From positions 1 to 12,788 of the forward strand of contig CAPNAQ010000041.1 of assembly GCA_948663505.1 (NCBI GenBank): DNA of 12,788 nucleotides. The letters run 5' to 3'. The position numbers and the translations under genes are program-made. Below, piece by piece: positions 6,261 to 12,788 of the stretch. This DNA is from an uncultured Clostridia bacterium (GTDB lineage Bacteria > Bacillota > Clostridia > TANB77 > CAG-508). The notes below the pieces were generated by a model. The model saw nothing but the letters and a program-made list of their open reading frames with translations. It did no database searches and was not told where the DNA came from. Every line of letters starts with the position of its first letter. The stretch's first letter is position 1.

Positions 6261-9011
6261 TTACTGATTTCTTCCACAGCAGTTCTTGTATTTCTTTCCA
6301 CTTCCACAAGGACAAGGATCATTTCTACCAATTTTTGGTTCTTCATTTACAATAGTTTGGCTAAACTCAGGAGTAGAAATCTTCTTACCACCATCAACAC
6401 TATTAATAGCTTCTAAAGCTGCACCTGTAATCTTAGCCGCTTCTTGTCTTTTAACATCTCCATTTTGATTTCTAATATTCATTAAAAGTTTTACAACATC
6501 AACCTTTATATTAGCAATCATTTCTTCAAACATATCCATACCTTCAACTCTGTATTTTACAACAGGATCTTGTTGTCCATATGCTCTAAGACCAATACCA
6601 TTTTTAAGTTCATCCATACTATCAATATGATTCATCCATTTTTCATCAACAACCTTAAGCATTACAACTCTTTCAAGTTCCCTCATTCTTTCAGAAGTAA
6701 TTTCTTCTTCTTTAGATTGATATTTTTCTAATGCTTGTTTTTTAAGTTCCTCTATAATTGCGTTTGAATCATTTTTATTTTCCTTAATATATTCAGACAT
6801 ATCTAATCCAAAAATATTTGTTATTTCCGCATTTAAAGATTCTACATTAATAGTATTATTATCTTCTTCCATAAACATTTGAACAGTTTCTTCTGAAATT
6901 GAATTTATCATATTCAATATGCTTTCATTTATATTTTCTCCATCTAAAACTTGTCTTCTTTGTTTATATATAATTTCTCTTTGTGCATTCATAACATCAT
7001 CATATTTTAACACATTTTTACGAATACTAAAGTTTCTTCCTTCAACTTTCTTTTGAGCATTTTCAACCGCTCTTGAAATCATTCCAGCTGCAATTGGCAT
7101 ATTTTCATCTGCACCTAATGTATTATATACTTTTGTTATTGCATCTCCGCCGAATATTTTCATTAAATCATCATCTAATCCAATAAAGAATCTTGATTGT
7201 CCAACATCTCCTTGACGTCCAGAACGTCCTCTTAACTGATTATCAATTCTTCTTGATTCATGTCTTTCTGTACCAATAATTTTTAATCCACCTGCATCAA
7301 TTACTTTTTGTTTTTCTTCCTTTATTTGATCATCATATTTTTTTACTAATGTATTAAATTGTTCTCTTGCTCTTAATATATCTTGATCATCTGTTTCATA
7401 ATATGTATTTGATTCTTCTATTAAATTAGCAGGAACTTTATTTCTTCTCATTTCTTCTTTTGCTAAGTATTCACTATTTCCACCAAGCATAATATCTGTA
7501 CCACGTCCTGCCATGTTTGTTGCTATTGTAACAGCTCCAAATTTACCTGCTTGTGCAACTATCATAGCTTCTTTTTCGTGAGATTTTGCATTTAATACTT
7601 CATGTGGTATTCGTGCTTCATTTAATAATTTACTTAGCTTTTCAGATTTTTCTATTGATACTGTACCAATTAAAACTGGTTGACCTTTTTCATGACTTTC
7701 TTTTACACTTTCAACTACTGCTTTAAATTTAGCTTTTTCATTTTTATATATTACATCATTTTCATCATTTCTTATCATTGGTTTATTTGTTGGTATTTCT
7801 ATAACATCTAAGTTGTATATTTCTTCAAATTCTGATTCTTCTGTCATTGCAGTACCTGTCATACCTGATAATTTATCATACATTCTAAAGTAATTTTGGA
7901 ATGTTATTGTAGCTAATGTTTTAGACTCATCTGCTATTTTTACTTTTTCTTTTGCTTCTATAGCTTGATGTAATCCATTATTATATCTTCTTCCATACAT
8001 AATACGACCTGTAAATTCATCTACAATTAAAACCTCTCCATCTTTTACTATGTAATCTATATCTTTTTTCATTACCCCATGTGCTCTTAATGCTTGATTA
8101 ACATGGTGTACTATGCCTGAATTATCTAAGTCATTAAAGTTTTCTAATCCAAAGAATTCCTCAGCTTTCTTAATTCCTTTTTGTGTTAATGAAGCAGATT
8201 TTGCTTTTAAATCTATTATATAATCATATTTTTCATTATCTTCAGCTTGTTCAAAATCTTTAACATCTTCTTCAACTATTACTTTTGCTTCTAATCTTTT
8301 TACAAAATCATTTGCTTTTTTATAAAGATCTGACGACTCATTTGCTCTTCCTGATATAATAAGTGGTGTTCTTGCTTCATCTATTAAAATACTGTCTATT
8401 TCGTCTACGATTGCATAGTGTAATCCTCTTTGTACTAATTGATTTTTGTAAATTACCATATTATCTCTTAAGTAATCAAATCCAAATTCATTATTTGTTC
8501 CATATGTTATATCTGCTAAATATGCTCTTTGTTTTGCCTCAGGTTCCATTCCTGCAATAACTAATCCTACTGATAATCCTAAAAATTTATATAATTTCCC
8601 CATCCATTCACTATCTCTTTTTGCTAGATAGTCATTAACTGTAATTACATGTACACCTTTTCCTTCTAATGCATTTAAATATACTGGTAATGTAGCTACT
8701 AATGTTTTTCCTTCACCAGTTTTCATCTCTGCAATTCTTCCTTGATGTAAAATAATTCCACCTATTAATTGTACATCAAAGTGTCTTAGTCCTAATGTTC
8801 TTTTTGATGCTTCTCTAACAACAGCAAATGCTTCAGGTAATATATCATCTAATGTTTTTCCTTCTTCTAATTGCTTTTTAAAATATGTTGTCTTATCCTT
8901 TAATTCACTATCTGTTAATTTTTGCATTTCTGCTTCTAGTTCATTAATTTTGTTTACTATTGGCATTATTCTTTTTACTTCTTTTTCACTGTATGTTTTA
9001 AATAATTTCAT
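6261..9011 (-). CDS. secA: Preprotein translocase ATPase SecA
   Basis: SecA is the motor ATPase that pushes unfolded preproteins through the SecYEG channel at the membrane. The 916-residue protein is complete: Walker A MKTGEGKT at 96-103, GTNNEFGFDYLRDNM at 171-185, Walker B-type IVDEIDSILIDEARTP at 201-216, then the preprotein-binding domain, MTGTAMTEE, helicase motifs NMAGRGTDI and GTERHESRRIDNQLRGRSGRQGD, and the helical scaffold/wing with WMNHIDSMDELKNGIGLR. The C-terminal SecB/lipid-binding zinc site keeps its ligands at C900, C902, C911 and C912. It is longer than B. subtilis SecA (841), partly through a charged insert (YYETDDQDILRAREQF region), seen in clostridial types. ATG 9011 has a strong GGAGGAG. 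In many Firmicutes prfB follows directly; here it is about 5 kb away. Confidence 0.98.
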   Translation of the reverse strand: MKLFKTYSEKEVKRIMPIVNKINELEAEMQKLTDSELKDKTTYFKKQLEEGKTLDDILPEAFAVVREASKRTLGLRHFDVQLIGGIILHQGRIAEMKTGEGKTLVATLPVYLNALEGKGVHVITVNDYLAKRDSEWMGKLYKFLGLSVGLVIAGMEPEAKQRAYLADITYGTNNEFGFDYLRDNMVIYKNQLVQRGLHYAIVDEIDSILIDEARTPLIISGRANESSDLYKKANDFVKRLEAKVIVEEDVKDFEQAEDNEKYDYIIDLKAKSASLTQKGIKKAEEFFGLENFNDLDNSGIVHHVNQALRAHGVMKKDIDYIVKDGEVLIVDEFTGRIMYGRRYNNGLHQAIEAKEKVKIADESKTLATITFQNYFRMYDKLSGMTGTAMTEESEFEEIYNLDVIEIPTNKPMIRNDENDVIYKNEKAKFKAVVESVKESHEKGQPVLIGTVSIEKSEKLSKLLNEARIPHEVLNAKSHEKEAMIVAQAGKFGAVTIATNMAGRGTDIMLGGNSEYLAKEEMRRNKVPANLIEESNTYYETDDQDILRAREQFNTLVKKYDDQIKEEKQKVIDAGGLKIIGTERHESRRIDNQLRGRSGRQGDVGQSRFFIGLDDDLMKIFGGDAITKVYNTLGADENMPIAAGMISRAVENAQKKVEGRNFSIRKNVLKYDDVMNAQREIIYKQRRQVLDGENINESILNMINSISEETVQMFMEEDNNTINVESLNAEITNIFGLDMSEYIKENKNDSNAIIEELKKQALEKYQSKEEEITSERMRELERVVMLKVVDEKWMNHIDSMDELKNGIGLRAYGQQDPVVKYRVEGMDMFEEMIANIKVDVVKLLMNIRNQNGDVKRQEAAKITGAALEAINSVDGGKKISTPEFSQTIVNEEPKIGRNDPCPCGSGKKYKNCCGRNQ

Positions 9012-9049
9012 TTTTGCTACTCCTCCTAAGTTTATTTTTTCAATGTAAC

Positions 9050-9065
9050 TTATTATGCATAATAA
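9050..9065. repeat. Perfect 16-bp palindrome upstream of secA
   Basis: TTATTATGCATAATAA is its own reverse complement and lies about 40 bases before the secA start, between any secA promoter and the ribosome site. Symmetry and position suit a repressor site, but AT-rich palindromes also arise by chance. A related, less perfect ATGCAT-centred palindrome is at 9174-9195. Confidence 0.4.
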
Positions 9066-9163
9066 TATTAATCTGAAAAAATGAGTTTAACCTAAGTCAG
9101 CCTTATAGTGTGTATCTTCATTTTGAATATTCAGTATCTAAAACTCCTTGGAAAATGGAATTT

Positions 9164-9193
9164 TTGAAGATTCATATTATTCATGCATATAAT
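9164..9193 (+). promoter_or_regulatory. Candidate promoter for the flippase gene
   Basis: TTGAAG (9164-9169), an 18-base spacer and TATAAT (9188-9193, perfect). It points to the plus strand and would give a leader of over 200 bases before the flippase start. A weaker TTGTAT / TATAAG pair near 9337-9364 is closer to the gene. Neither is proven. Confidence 0.35.
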
Positions 9194-9419
9194 ATAAATT
9201 TCATAATTTCTCTTTTGTAACTATATCATGAAAATTAATTTTTAGCAAGTAATTTTTAATGTTAATTAATAATTAGTTACTTAATTAATAGTTTTAATAT
9301 TATTATTAGTGAAAATGCTAATATATAAATATTTATTTGTATCTCGGTTAGCCTTTCATATAAGAAATTCTAAAAAGTAGTAATCTGTACATAATTTAAA
9401 ATTTATCACATAATTTTAA

Positions 9420-10937
9420 ATGGTGAGATTTGTGAGAGAAAAAAGCAAATTATTTTTTATAAATGGAACAATATTAACAATTACAGCATTAATGATGAAA
9501 TTTGTAACATTAGTATTTAATATATACATATCAAATAAAATTGGTTCAGAAGCGATTGGAGTATTCAGTTTAGTTATGGCAGTATATTTATTTTTCATAA
9601 CAGTAGCAACATCTGGACTAAGCATTGCAGTTACTTGTATTGTTTCTGAAAAATTTGCAAAAGGAAACTTGACAGCAGGAATAAAAGCAATTAGAACATG
9701 TATTTTTTTTAGTATACTACTTGGGGGATTAGCAGGAATTTTAATCATTTTATTTTCAGACTTTATAACAAAAACATGTTTACACAATATGGTTTCTAGT
9801 AAACCTCTATTTTATATTGCAATTGGTCTACCATTTATTGCAATGTCATCATGTATTAATGCATATTTTACATCTATTAGAAAAGCATATAAAAACGCTA
9901 TTTCACAAGTTTTTGAATTTGTTATTAAAATAATTGCAACTATTATATTATTAAAAATTAATATTTCAAATGGTGTTGAATACATTTGCATTTCACTTAT
10001 TTTAGCAGATGTAATATCAGAGGTTTGTTCTTTTAGCTTAATTTTTATATTATATTTAATTGATGTAAAAAATAAGAAGTTATGTTATGTTCGCTCTTTT
10101 GGACAAAGAATAAATATAGTAAAAATAGCTTTTCCTGTTGCCATAACTTCATATATTCGTTCAGGATTATCTACAGTAAAACAATTGATAATACCCACCC
10201 AATTAGAAAAATCAGGATTATCATGCACAAATGCTCTTTCTAAATATGGTGTTATAAATGGCATGGTCATGCCTGTTTTAACTTTTCCAACAGTTTTAAT
10301 TAATTCTTTTAGCATGCTACTTGTACCTGAATTTTCGACTTATTTAGCACAAAAAAATTATAAGTCTATTAATTTTATTGCAAATAAAATTTTTAAACTT
10401 ACATGTGCATTTTCTGTATGTATTTGTAGTATATTTATATTTTTTTCTAATGAACTTGGGCTTGTTATTTATCAAAATTTGGAAAGTGGTCATTACTTTA
10501 AATTACTTGCTCCTTTAATTTTTTTTATGTATATTGATAATATAATTGATAACATTTTAAAGGGGTTAAATAAACAAGTTGGTGTTATGGTTTGTAATGT
10601 TATAGATTTAAGTGTTACTACTATTATAATTTATTTTTTACTTCCTATTTTAGGAATTGATGGTTATATTATTTCTATTTTTATTAGTGAACTTTTGAAT
10701 TTTAGTATTAGCTTATTTCAAATGATAAAATATACTAAATTAAAACCTAATTTTATTGATTGGGTCCTCTTTCCAATGATTTGTAGTATTTCTTCTTATT
10801 TATTTTTAGCTATATTTCACTTTAATTTTATTGATTTAACTTTTAATTTGATTTGTAATATTGTTTTATTTGTTGGTGTTTACACTTTTTTATTTTTTAT
10901 GCTAAATAGGTTTAGTAAGTGTAAATGTCAGTTGTAA
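9420..10937 (+). CDS. SpoVB/MOP-superfamily polysaccharide or lipid-II-type flippase
   Basis: A 505-residue, almost wholly hydrophobic membrane protein with about 14 predicted transmembrane helices. The first helices carry the SpoVB-family pattern KIGSEAIGVFSLVMAVYLFF (40-59) then TSGLSIAVTCIVSE (64-77). PVLTFPTVLINSFSMLLVPEFST (285-307) and GLNKQ in the later half are also typical. The family flips undecaprenyl-linked sugars or peptidoglycan precursor across the membrane. SpoVB is linked to spore cortex in B. subtilis, but this family is also used for polysaccharide export. Convergent dTDP-rhamnose genes next door make a surface-polysaccharide role plausible (inference). ATG 9420 has no ribosome site; GTG 9432 has GGTGAG just upstream and may be the real start, making 501 residues. 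Full length and uninterrupted. Confidence 0.85.
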   Translation: MVRFVREKSKLFFINGTILTITALMMKFVTLVFNIYISNKIGSEAIGVFSLVMAVYLFFITVATSGLSIAVTCIVSEKFAKGNLTAGIKAIRTCIFFSILLGGLAGILIILFSDFITKTCLHNMVSSKPLFYIAIGLPFIAMSSCINAYFTSIRKAYKNAISQVFEFVIKIIATIILLKINISNGVEYICISLILADVISEVCSFSLIFILYLIDVKNKKLCYVRSFGQRINIVKIAFPVAITSYIRSGLSTVKQLIIPTQLEKSGLSCTNALSKYGVINGMVMPVLTFPTVLINSFSMLLVPEFSTYLAQKNYKSINFIANKIFKLTCAFSVCICSIFIFFSNELGLVIYQNLESGHYFKLLAPLIFFMYIDNIIDNILKGLNKQVGVMVCNVIDLSVTTIIIYFLLPILGIDGYIISIFISELLNFSISLFQMIKYTKLKPNFIDWVLFPMICSISSYLFLAIFHFNFIDLTFNLICNIVLFVGVYTFLFFMLNRFSKCKCQL

Positions 10938-10961
10938 TAAAAGGATTATTATAAAAATACG

Positions 10962-10998
10962 AAATTGTCTTATAGCATATTACTATAAGACAATTTTT
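10962..10998 (+). terminator. Strong rho-independent terminator of the flippase gene
   Basis: Perfect 14-bp stem, AAATTGTCTTATAG at 10962-10975 with its complement at 10983-10996, 7-base loop, ending in TTTTT. It lies 24 bases past the stop codon. Confidence 0.9.
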
Positions 10999-11004
10999 GC
11001 ATAA

Positions 11005-11034
11005 AAAATAGCTAACTATAAAGTTAACTATTTT
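11005..11034 (-). terminator. Rho-independent terminator of the rfbC-rfbB transcript
   Basis: Arms at 11005-11017 and 11022-11034 form a 13-position stem with one C-A mismatch and a 4-base loop. On the minus strand it runs into TTTTTTATG. Lying 50 bases past the rfbB stop and tail to tail with the flippase terminator, it insulates the two convergent units. Confidence 0.8.
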
Positions 11035-11088
11035 GAAATTTAAGTTATTTTTTGTATTTAAAATTGACTGTTGTTTTATTAAAATTTA

Positions 11089-12060
11089 CTAAGTTTGGAT
11101 TGCATTAGTATTTTCTAAGTACCAATCTATAGTTTTAACAATTCCATCTTCAAACTTTGTTTTAGGATACCAACCTAAATCATTTTTTATTTTAGATGGG
11201 TCAATTGCATATCTATAATCATGACCTTTTCTATCTTCAACAAATTCTATTAAATCTTCAGATTTATTTAATCTTTGTAAAATTAGTTTAACAATATCAA
11301 TATTTCTTCTTTCATTGTGTCCACCAATATTATATCTTTCTCCTGCAATTCCTTTATGAAAAACCAAATCTATTGCTTCACAATGATCTTCTACATATAA
11401 CCAATCTCTAATATTTAAGCCTTTTCCATACACTGTTAATTTTTGGTTATTTAAGGCTAGTTTTATCATATGTGGTATTAATTTTTCATTATGTTGATAT
11501 GGTCCATAATTATTTGAACAATTTGTTACATTTACATTCATTTTAAATGTTTCTTTATATGCAAGTGCAATTAAGTCTGAACTTGCTTTAGAAGCGGAAT
11601 ATGGACTACTTGGCTTTATTGGAGATGTTTCTGTAAAATATCCATCTTCTTTAAGTGAGCCATACACTTCATCTGTTGATACATGTACAAACTTATTTGA
11701 ACTACCTTCTCCCCATACTTGTTTTGCAACTTCTAATAATGTGTGTGTTCCAATTACATTTGTTTGTGTAAATATAAATGGATTTTTTATGCTGTTATCA
11801 ACATGTGATTCTGCTGCAAAATGTATTACTCCATTTATATTATATTTTTTAAATATTTCTATTACTAAATTAAAATCACAAATATCACCTTGTATAAATG
11901 TTATTTTATCTATTACTTTTTTTAGGTTGTCCTTATTCCCTGCATATGTTAATTTGTCTAAAACTATTATATTATATTCAGGGTATTTATTTACAAAATA
12001 TTCTACAAAATTTGCTCCTATAAAACCTGCTGCACCTGTTACTAATACATTATTACTCAT
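11089..12060 (-). CDS. rfbB: dTDP-glucose 4,6-dehydratase
   Basis: Second step of dTDP-L-rhamnose synthesis: dTDP-glucose is converted to dTDP-4-keto-6-deoxyglucose using bound NAD+. The 323-residue extended short-chain dehydrogenase has the Rossmann GxxGxxG at G9, G12 and G15 (TGAAGFIG), the NAD-adenosine-binding LDKLTYAGN (34-42), and HFAAESHVDNS (80-90). The family-specific STDEVYG (128-134) supplies the Asp130/Glu131 dehydration pair. The YSASK motif gives Tyr154 and Lys158, and NNYGPYQ and RDWLYVEDH follow. Length is slightly short of E. coli RfbB (about 355-361), normal for Firmicutes. ATG 12060 has AAGAGGT eight bases upstream. It starts 35 bases after rfbC stops. rfbA and rfbD are not in the window. 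Confidence 0.97.
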   Translation of the reverse strand: MSNNVLVTGAAGFIGANFVEYFVNKYPEYNIIVLDKLTYAGNKDNLKKVIDKITFIQGDICDFNLVIEIFKKYNINGVIHFAAESHVDNSIKNPFIFTQTNVIGTHTLLEVAKQVWGEGSSNKFVHVSTDEVYGSLKEDGYFTETSPIKPSSPYSASKASSDLIALAYKETFKMNVNVTNCSNNYGPYQHNEKLIPHMIKLALNNQKLTVYGKGLNIRDWLYVEDHCEAIDLVFHKGIAGERYNIGGHNERRNIDIVKLILQRLNKSEDLIEFVEDRKGHDYRYAIDPSKIKNDLGWYPKTKFEDGIVKTIDWYLENTNAIQT

Positions 12061-12095
12061 TTTCTTACCTCTTTCCTATCCCAAATAACATTTTT

Positions 12096-12671
12096 TTAAT
12101 GTTTAAATAAATCTGTATGCTTTAAATCCTTTAAAGAAGGCCATTTTGCATCTTTTTCTGATGTTACTAGATCTGTTATTTTTAAATCTCCCATAGGCCA
12201 CTCTATTGCTACATCAGGATCATTCCATGCAAGTCCTCCTTCTGCTTCATGATTATAAATATCATCACACTTATAAGTAAATTCTGCTTCATCTGACAAT
12301 ACCAAAAATCCATGTGCAAATCCTTTTGGCACCATAAACATTTTTTTATTTTCTTCTGTTAATATTACACCTTCCCATTTTCCATATGTTTTACTATTAG
12401 GTCTTAAATCAACTGCTACATCAAATACTTCTCCTTTTAGACATCTAACAAGTTTTGCTTGTGTATTTTCTTTTTGGAAGTGTAATCCTCTTAAAACGCC
12501 TTTTCTTGATTTTGATTGATTGTCTTGTACAAAATTATACTTTAATCCTATTTCTTCAAATTCTGCTTTACTATATGTTTCCATGAAATATCCTCTATTG
12601 TCTCCAAATACTGTAGGTTCTATAATGTAGACTCCTTCAATAGATGTTTCTATTTTTTTGAATTTTCCCAT
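12096..12671 (-). CDS. rfbC: dTDP-4-dehydrorhamnose 3,5-epimerase
   Basis: Third step of dTDP-L-rhamnose synthesis: epimerises C3 and C5 of dTDP-4-keto-6-deoxyglucose. The 191-residue cupin has GVYIIEPTVFGDNRGYFMETY (13-33), the catalytic base His64 in GVLRGLHFQ (58-66), KLVRCLKGEVFDVAVDLR (73-90), VPKGFAHGFLVLS (114-126), the TYK/DIY tyrosines at 133 and 139, and the WNDP loop (149-152). E. coli RmlC is about 185 residues. I start it at ATG 12671, with GGTGAT four bases ahead; the longer in-frame ATG at 12692 would add seven residues and use the same AAGGAG/GGTGAT stretch as coding. It is the first gene of the transcript with rfbB. Confidence 0.96.
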   Translation of the reverse strand: MGKFKKIETSIEGVYIIEPTVFGDNRGYFMETYSKAEFEEIGLKYNFVQDNQSKSRKGVLRGLHFQKENTQAKLVRCLKGEVFDVAVDLRPNSKTYGKWEGVILTEENKKMFMVPKGFAHGFLVLSDEAEFTYKCDDIYNHEAEGGLAWNDPDVAIEWPMGDLKITDLVTSEKDAKWPSLKDLKHTDLFKH

Positions 12672-12698
12672 TTTTATCACCAACTCCTTCATTTGTAT

Positions 12699-12738
12699 TT
12701 ATATAATAGGAAAATCATGCTGACTTTCTATTATATAA
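12699..12738. repeat. Perfect 11-bp inverted repeat upstream of rfbC
   Basis: TTATATAATAG at 12699-12709 and its exact complement at 12728-12738, 18 bases apart, with a G-T and two A-T pairs possible further in. Each arm contains TATAAT on one strand. On the minus strand the TATAAT at 12735-12730 would start RNA near 12723, about 50 bases before rfbC, though no good -35 box is present. It may be a promoter with overlapping operator symmetry. Confidence 0.5.
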
Positions 12739-12744
12739 AATATA

Positions 12745-12771
12745 TTGACAGAAAGCTTTGCTATTTATAAT
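12745..12771 (+). promoter_or_regulatory. Possible outward promoter toward the right edge
   Basis: Plus strand TTGACA (12745-12750) and TATAAT (12766-12771), both perfect, but with a 15-base spacer, two short of ideal. It would drive a gene beyond the window, divergent from rfbC. Confidence 0.35.
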
Positions 12772-12788
12772 TTGCTATTAATTAAAAT

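Larger units (their letters stand above)
9012..9419. other. Divergent intergenic region between secA and the flippase gene
   Basis: About 400 very AT-rich bases without a credible gene. It holds the secA ribosome site, a perfect 16-bp palindrome at 9050-9065, a candidate plus-strand promoter at 9164-9193 that overlaps a second ATGCAT-centred palindrome, and repeated TTAATTAATA at about 9261-9290. I could not find a convincing secA promoter. Confidence 0.6.

Noticed and set aside
9083..9112. SecM-like regulatory leader peptide upstream of secA
   Set aside because: The only nearby ATG frame has nine codons, no properly spaced ribosome site and no arrest-like motif.
9416..10315. Minus-strand frames within the flippase gene
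   Set aside because: Antisense of a complete 505-codon membrane-protein gene; no recognisable domain.

Overview
The window is very AT-rich and reads like the chromosome of a low-GC Firmicute, probably in the Clostridia. The evidence is AGA-dominated arginine codons, strong AGGAGG-type ribosome binding sites, a SpoVB-type flippase and a clostridial-style SecA of 916 residues. RF2 is present with an in-frame UGA stop, so UGA is a normal stop codon here. No rRNA, tRNA, CRISPR array or intact mobile element was found.

Layout, left to right. (1) 53-2954, minus strand: a DXS-like thiamine-diphosphate enzyme followed by prfB (release factor 2), probably one transcript from a promoter at 2994-3022. 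prfB needs a programmed +1 frameshift, and its true start is at 1154. (2) 2955-3596: about 640 bases without a convincing gene, holding two terminators, an orphan near-consensus promoter feeding a short hairpin-terminator transcript, a long AT-rich inverted repeat and a spaced TGCAAAC repeat. (3) 3597-5901, minus strand: an accessory operon of a GNAT acetyltransferase, a HAD-type 5'-nucleotidase-like phosphatase, an HD phosphohydrolase broken by two frameshifts, and a small protein resembling a RelE/barnase-EndoU-colicin-fold (PBECR-like) nuclease. A promoter lies at 5993-6021 and a terminator at 3558-3588. (4) 6064-9011, minus strand: secA with its terminator; between the secA stop and that terminator lies a 48-codon remnant of a tyrosine recombinase. 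(5) 9012-9419: a divergent intergenic region with two ATGCAT-centred palindromes. (6) 9420-10937, plus strand: a SpoVB/MOP-type polysaccharide flippase. (7) 10962-11034: back-to-back terminators. (8) 11089-12671, minus strand: rfbC-rfbB of the dTDP-L-rhamnose pathway, with a long inverted repeat upstream.

secA and prfB are immediate neighbours in many Firmicutes. Here about 5 kb of accessory genes, a dead HD gene and a recombinase scar separate them, which suggests an old insertion now decaying. The right-hand part (flippase plus dTDP-sugar genes) points to cell-surface polysaccharide synthesis. I see no clearly new multi-gene system. The best leads are the orphan small-RNA candidate near 3431-3535, the DXS-like enzyme that lacks DXS phosphate-binding arginines, and the inserted block between secA and prfB.
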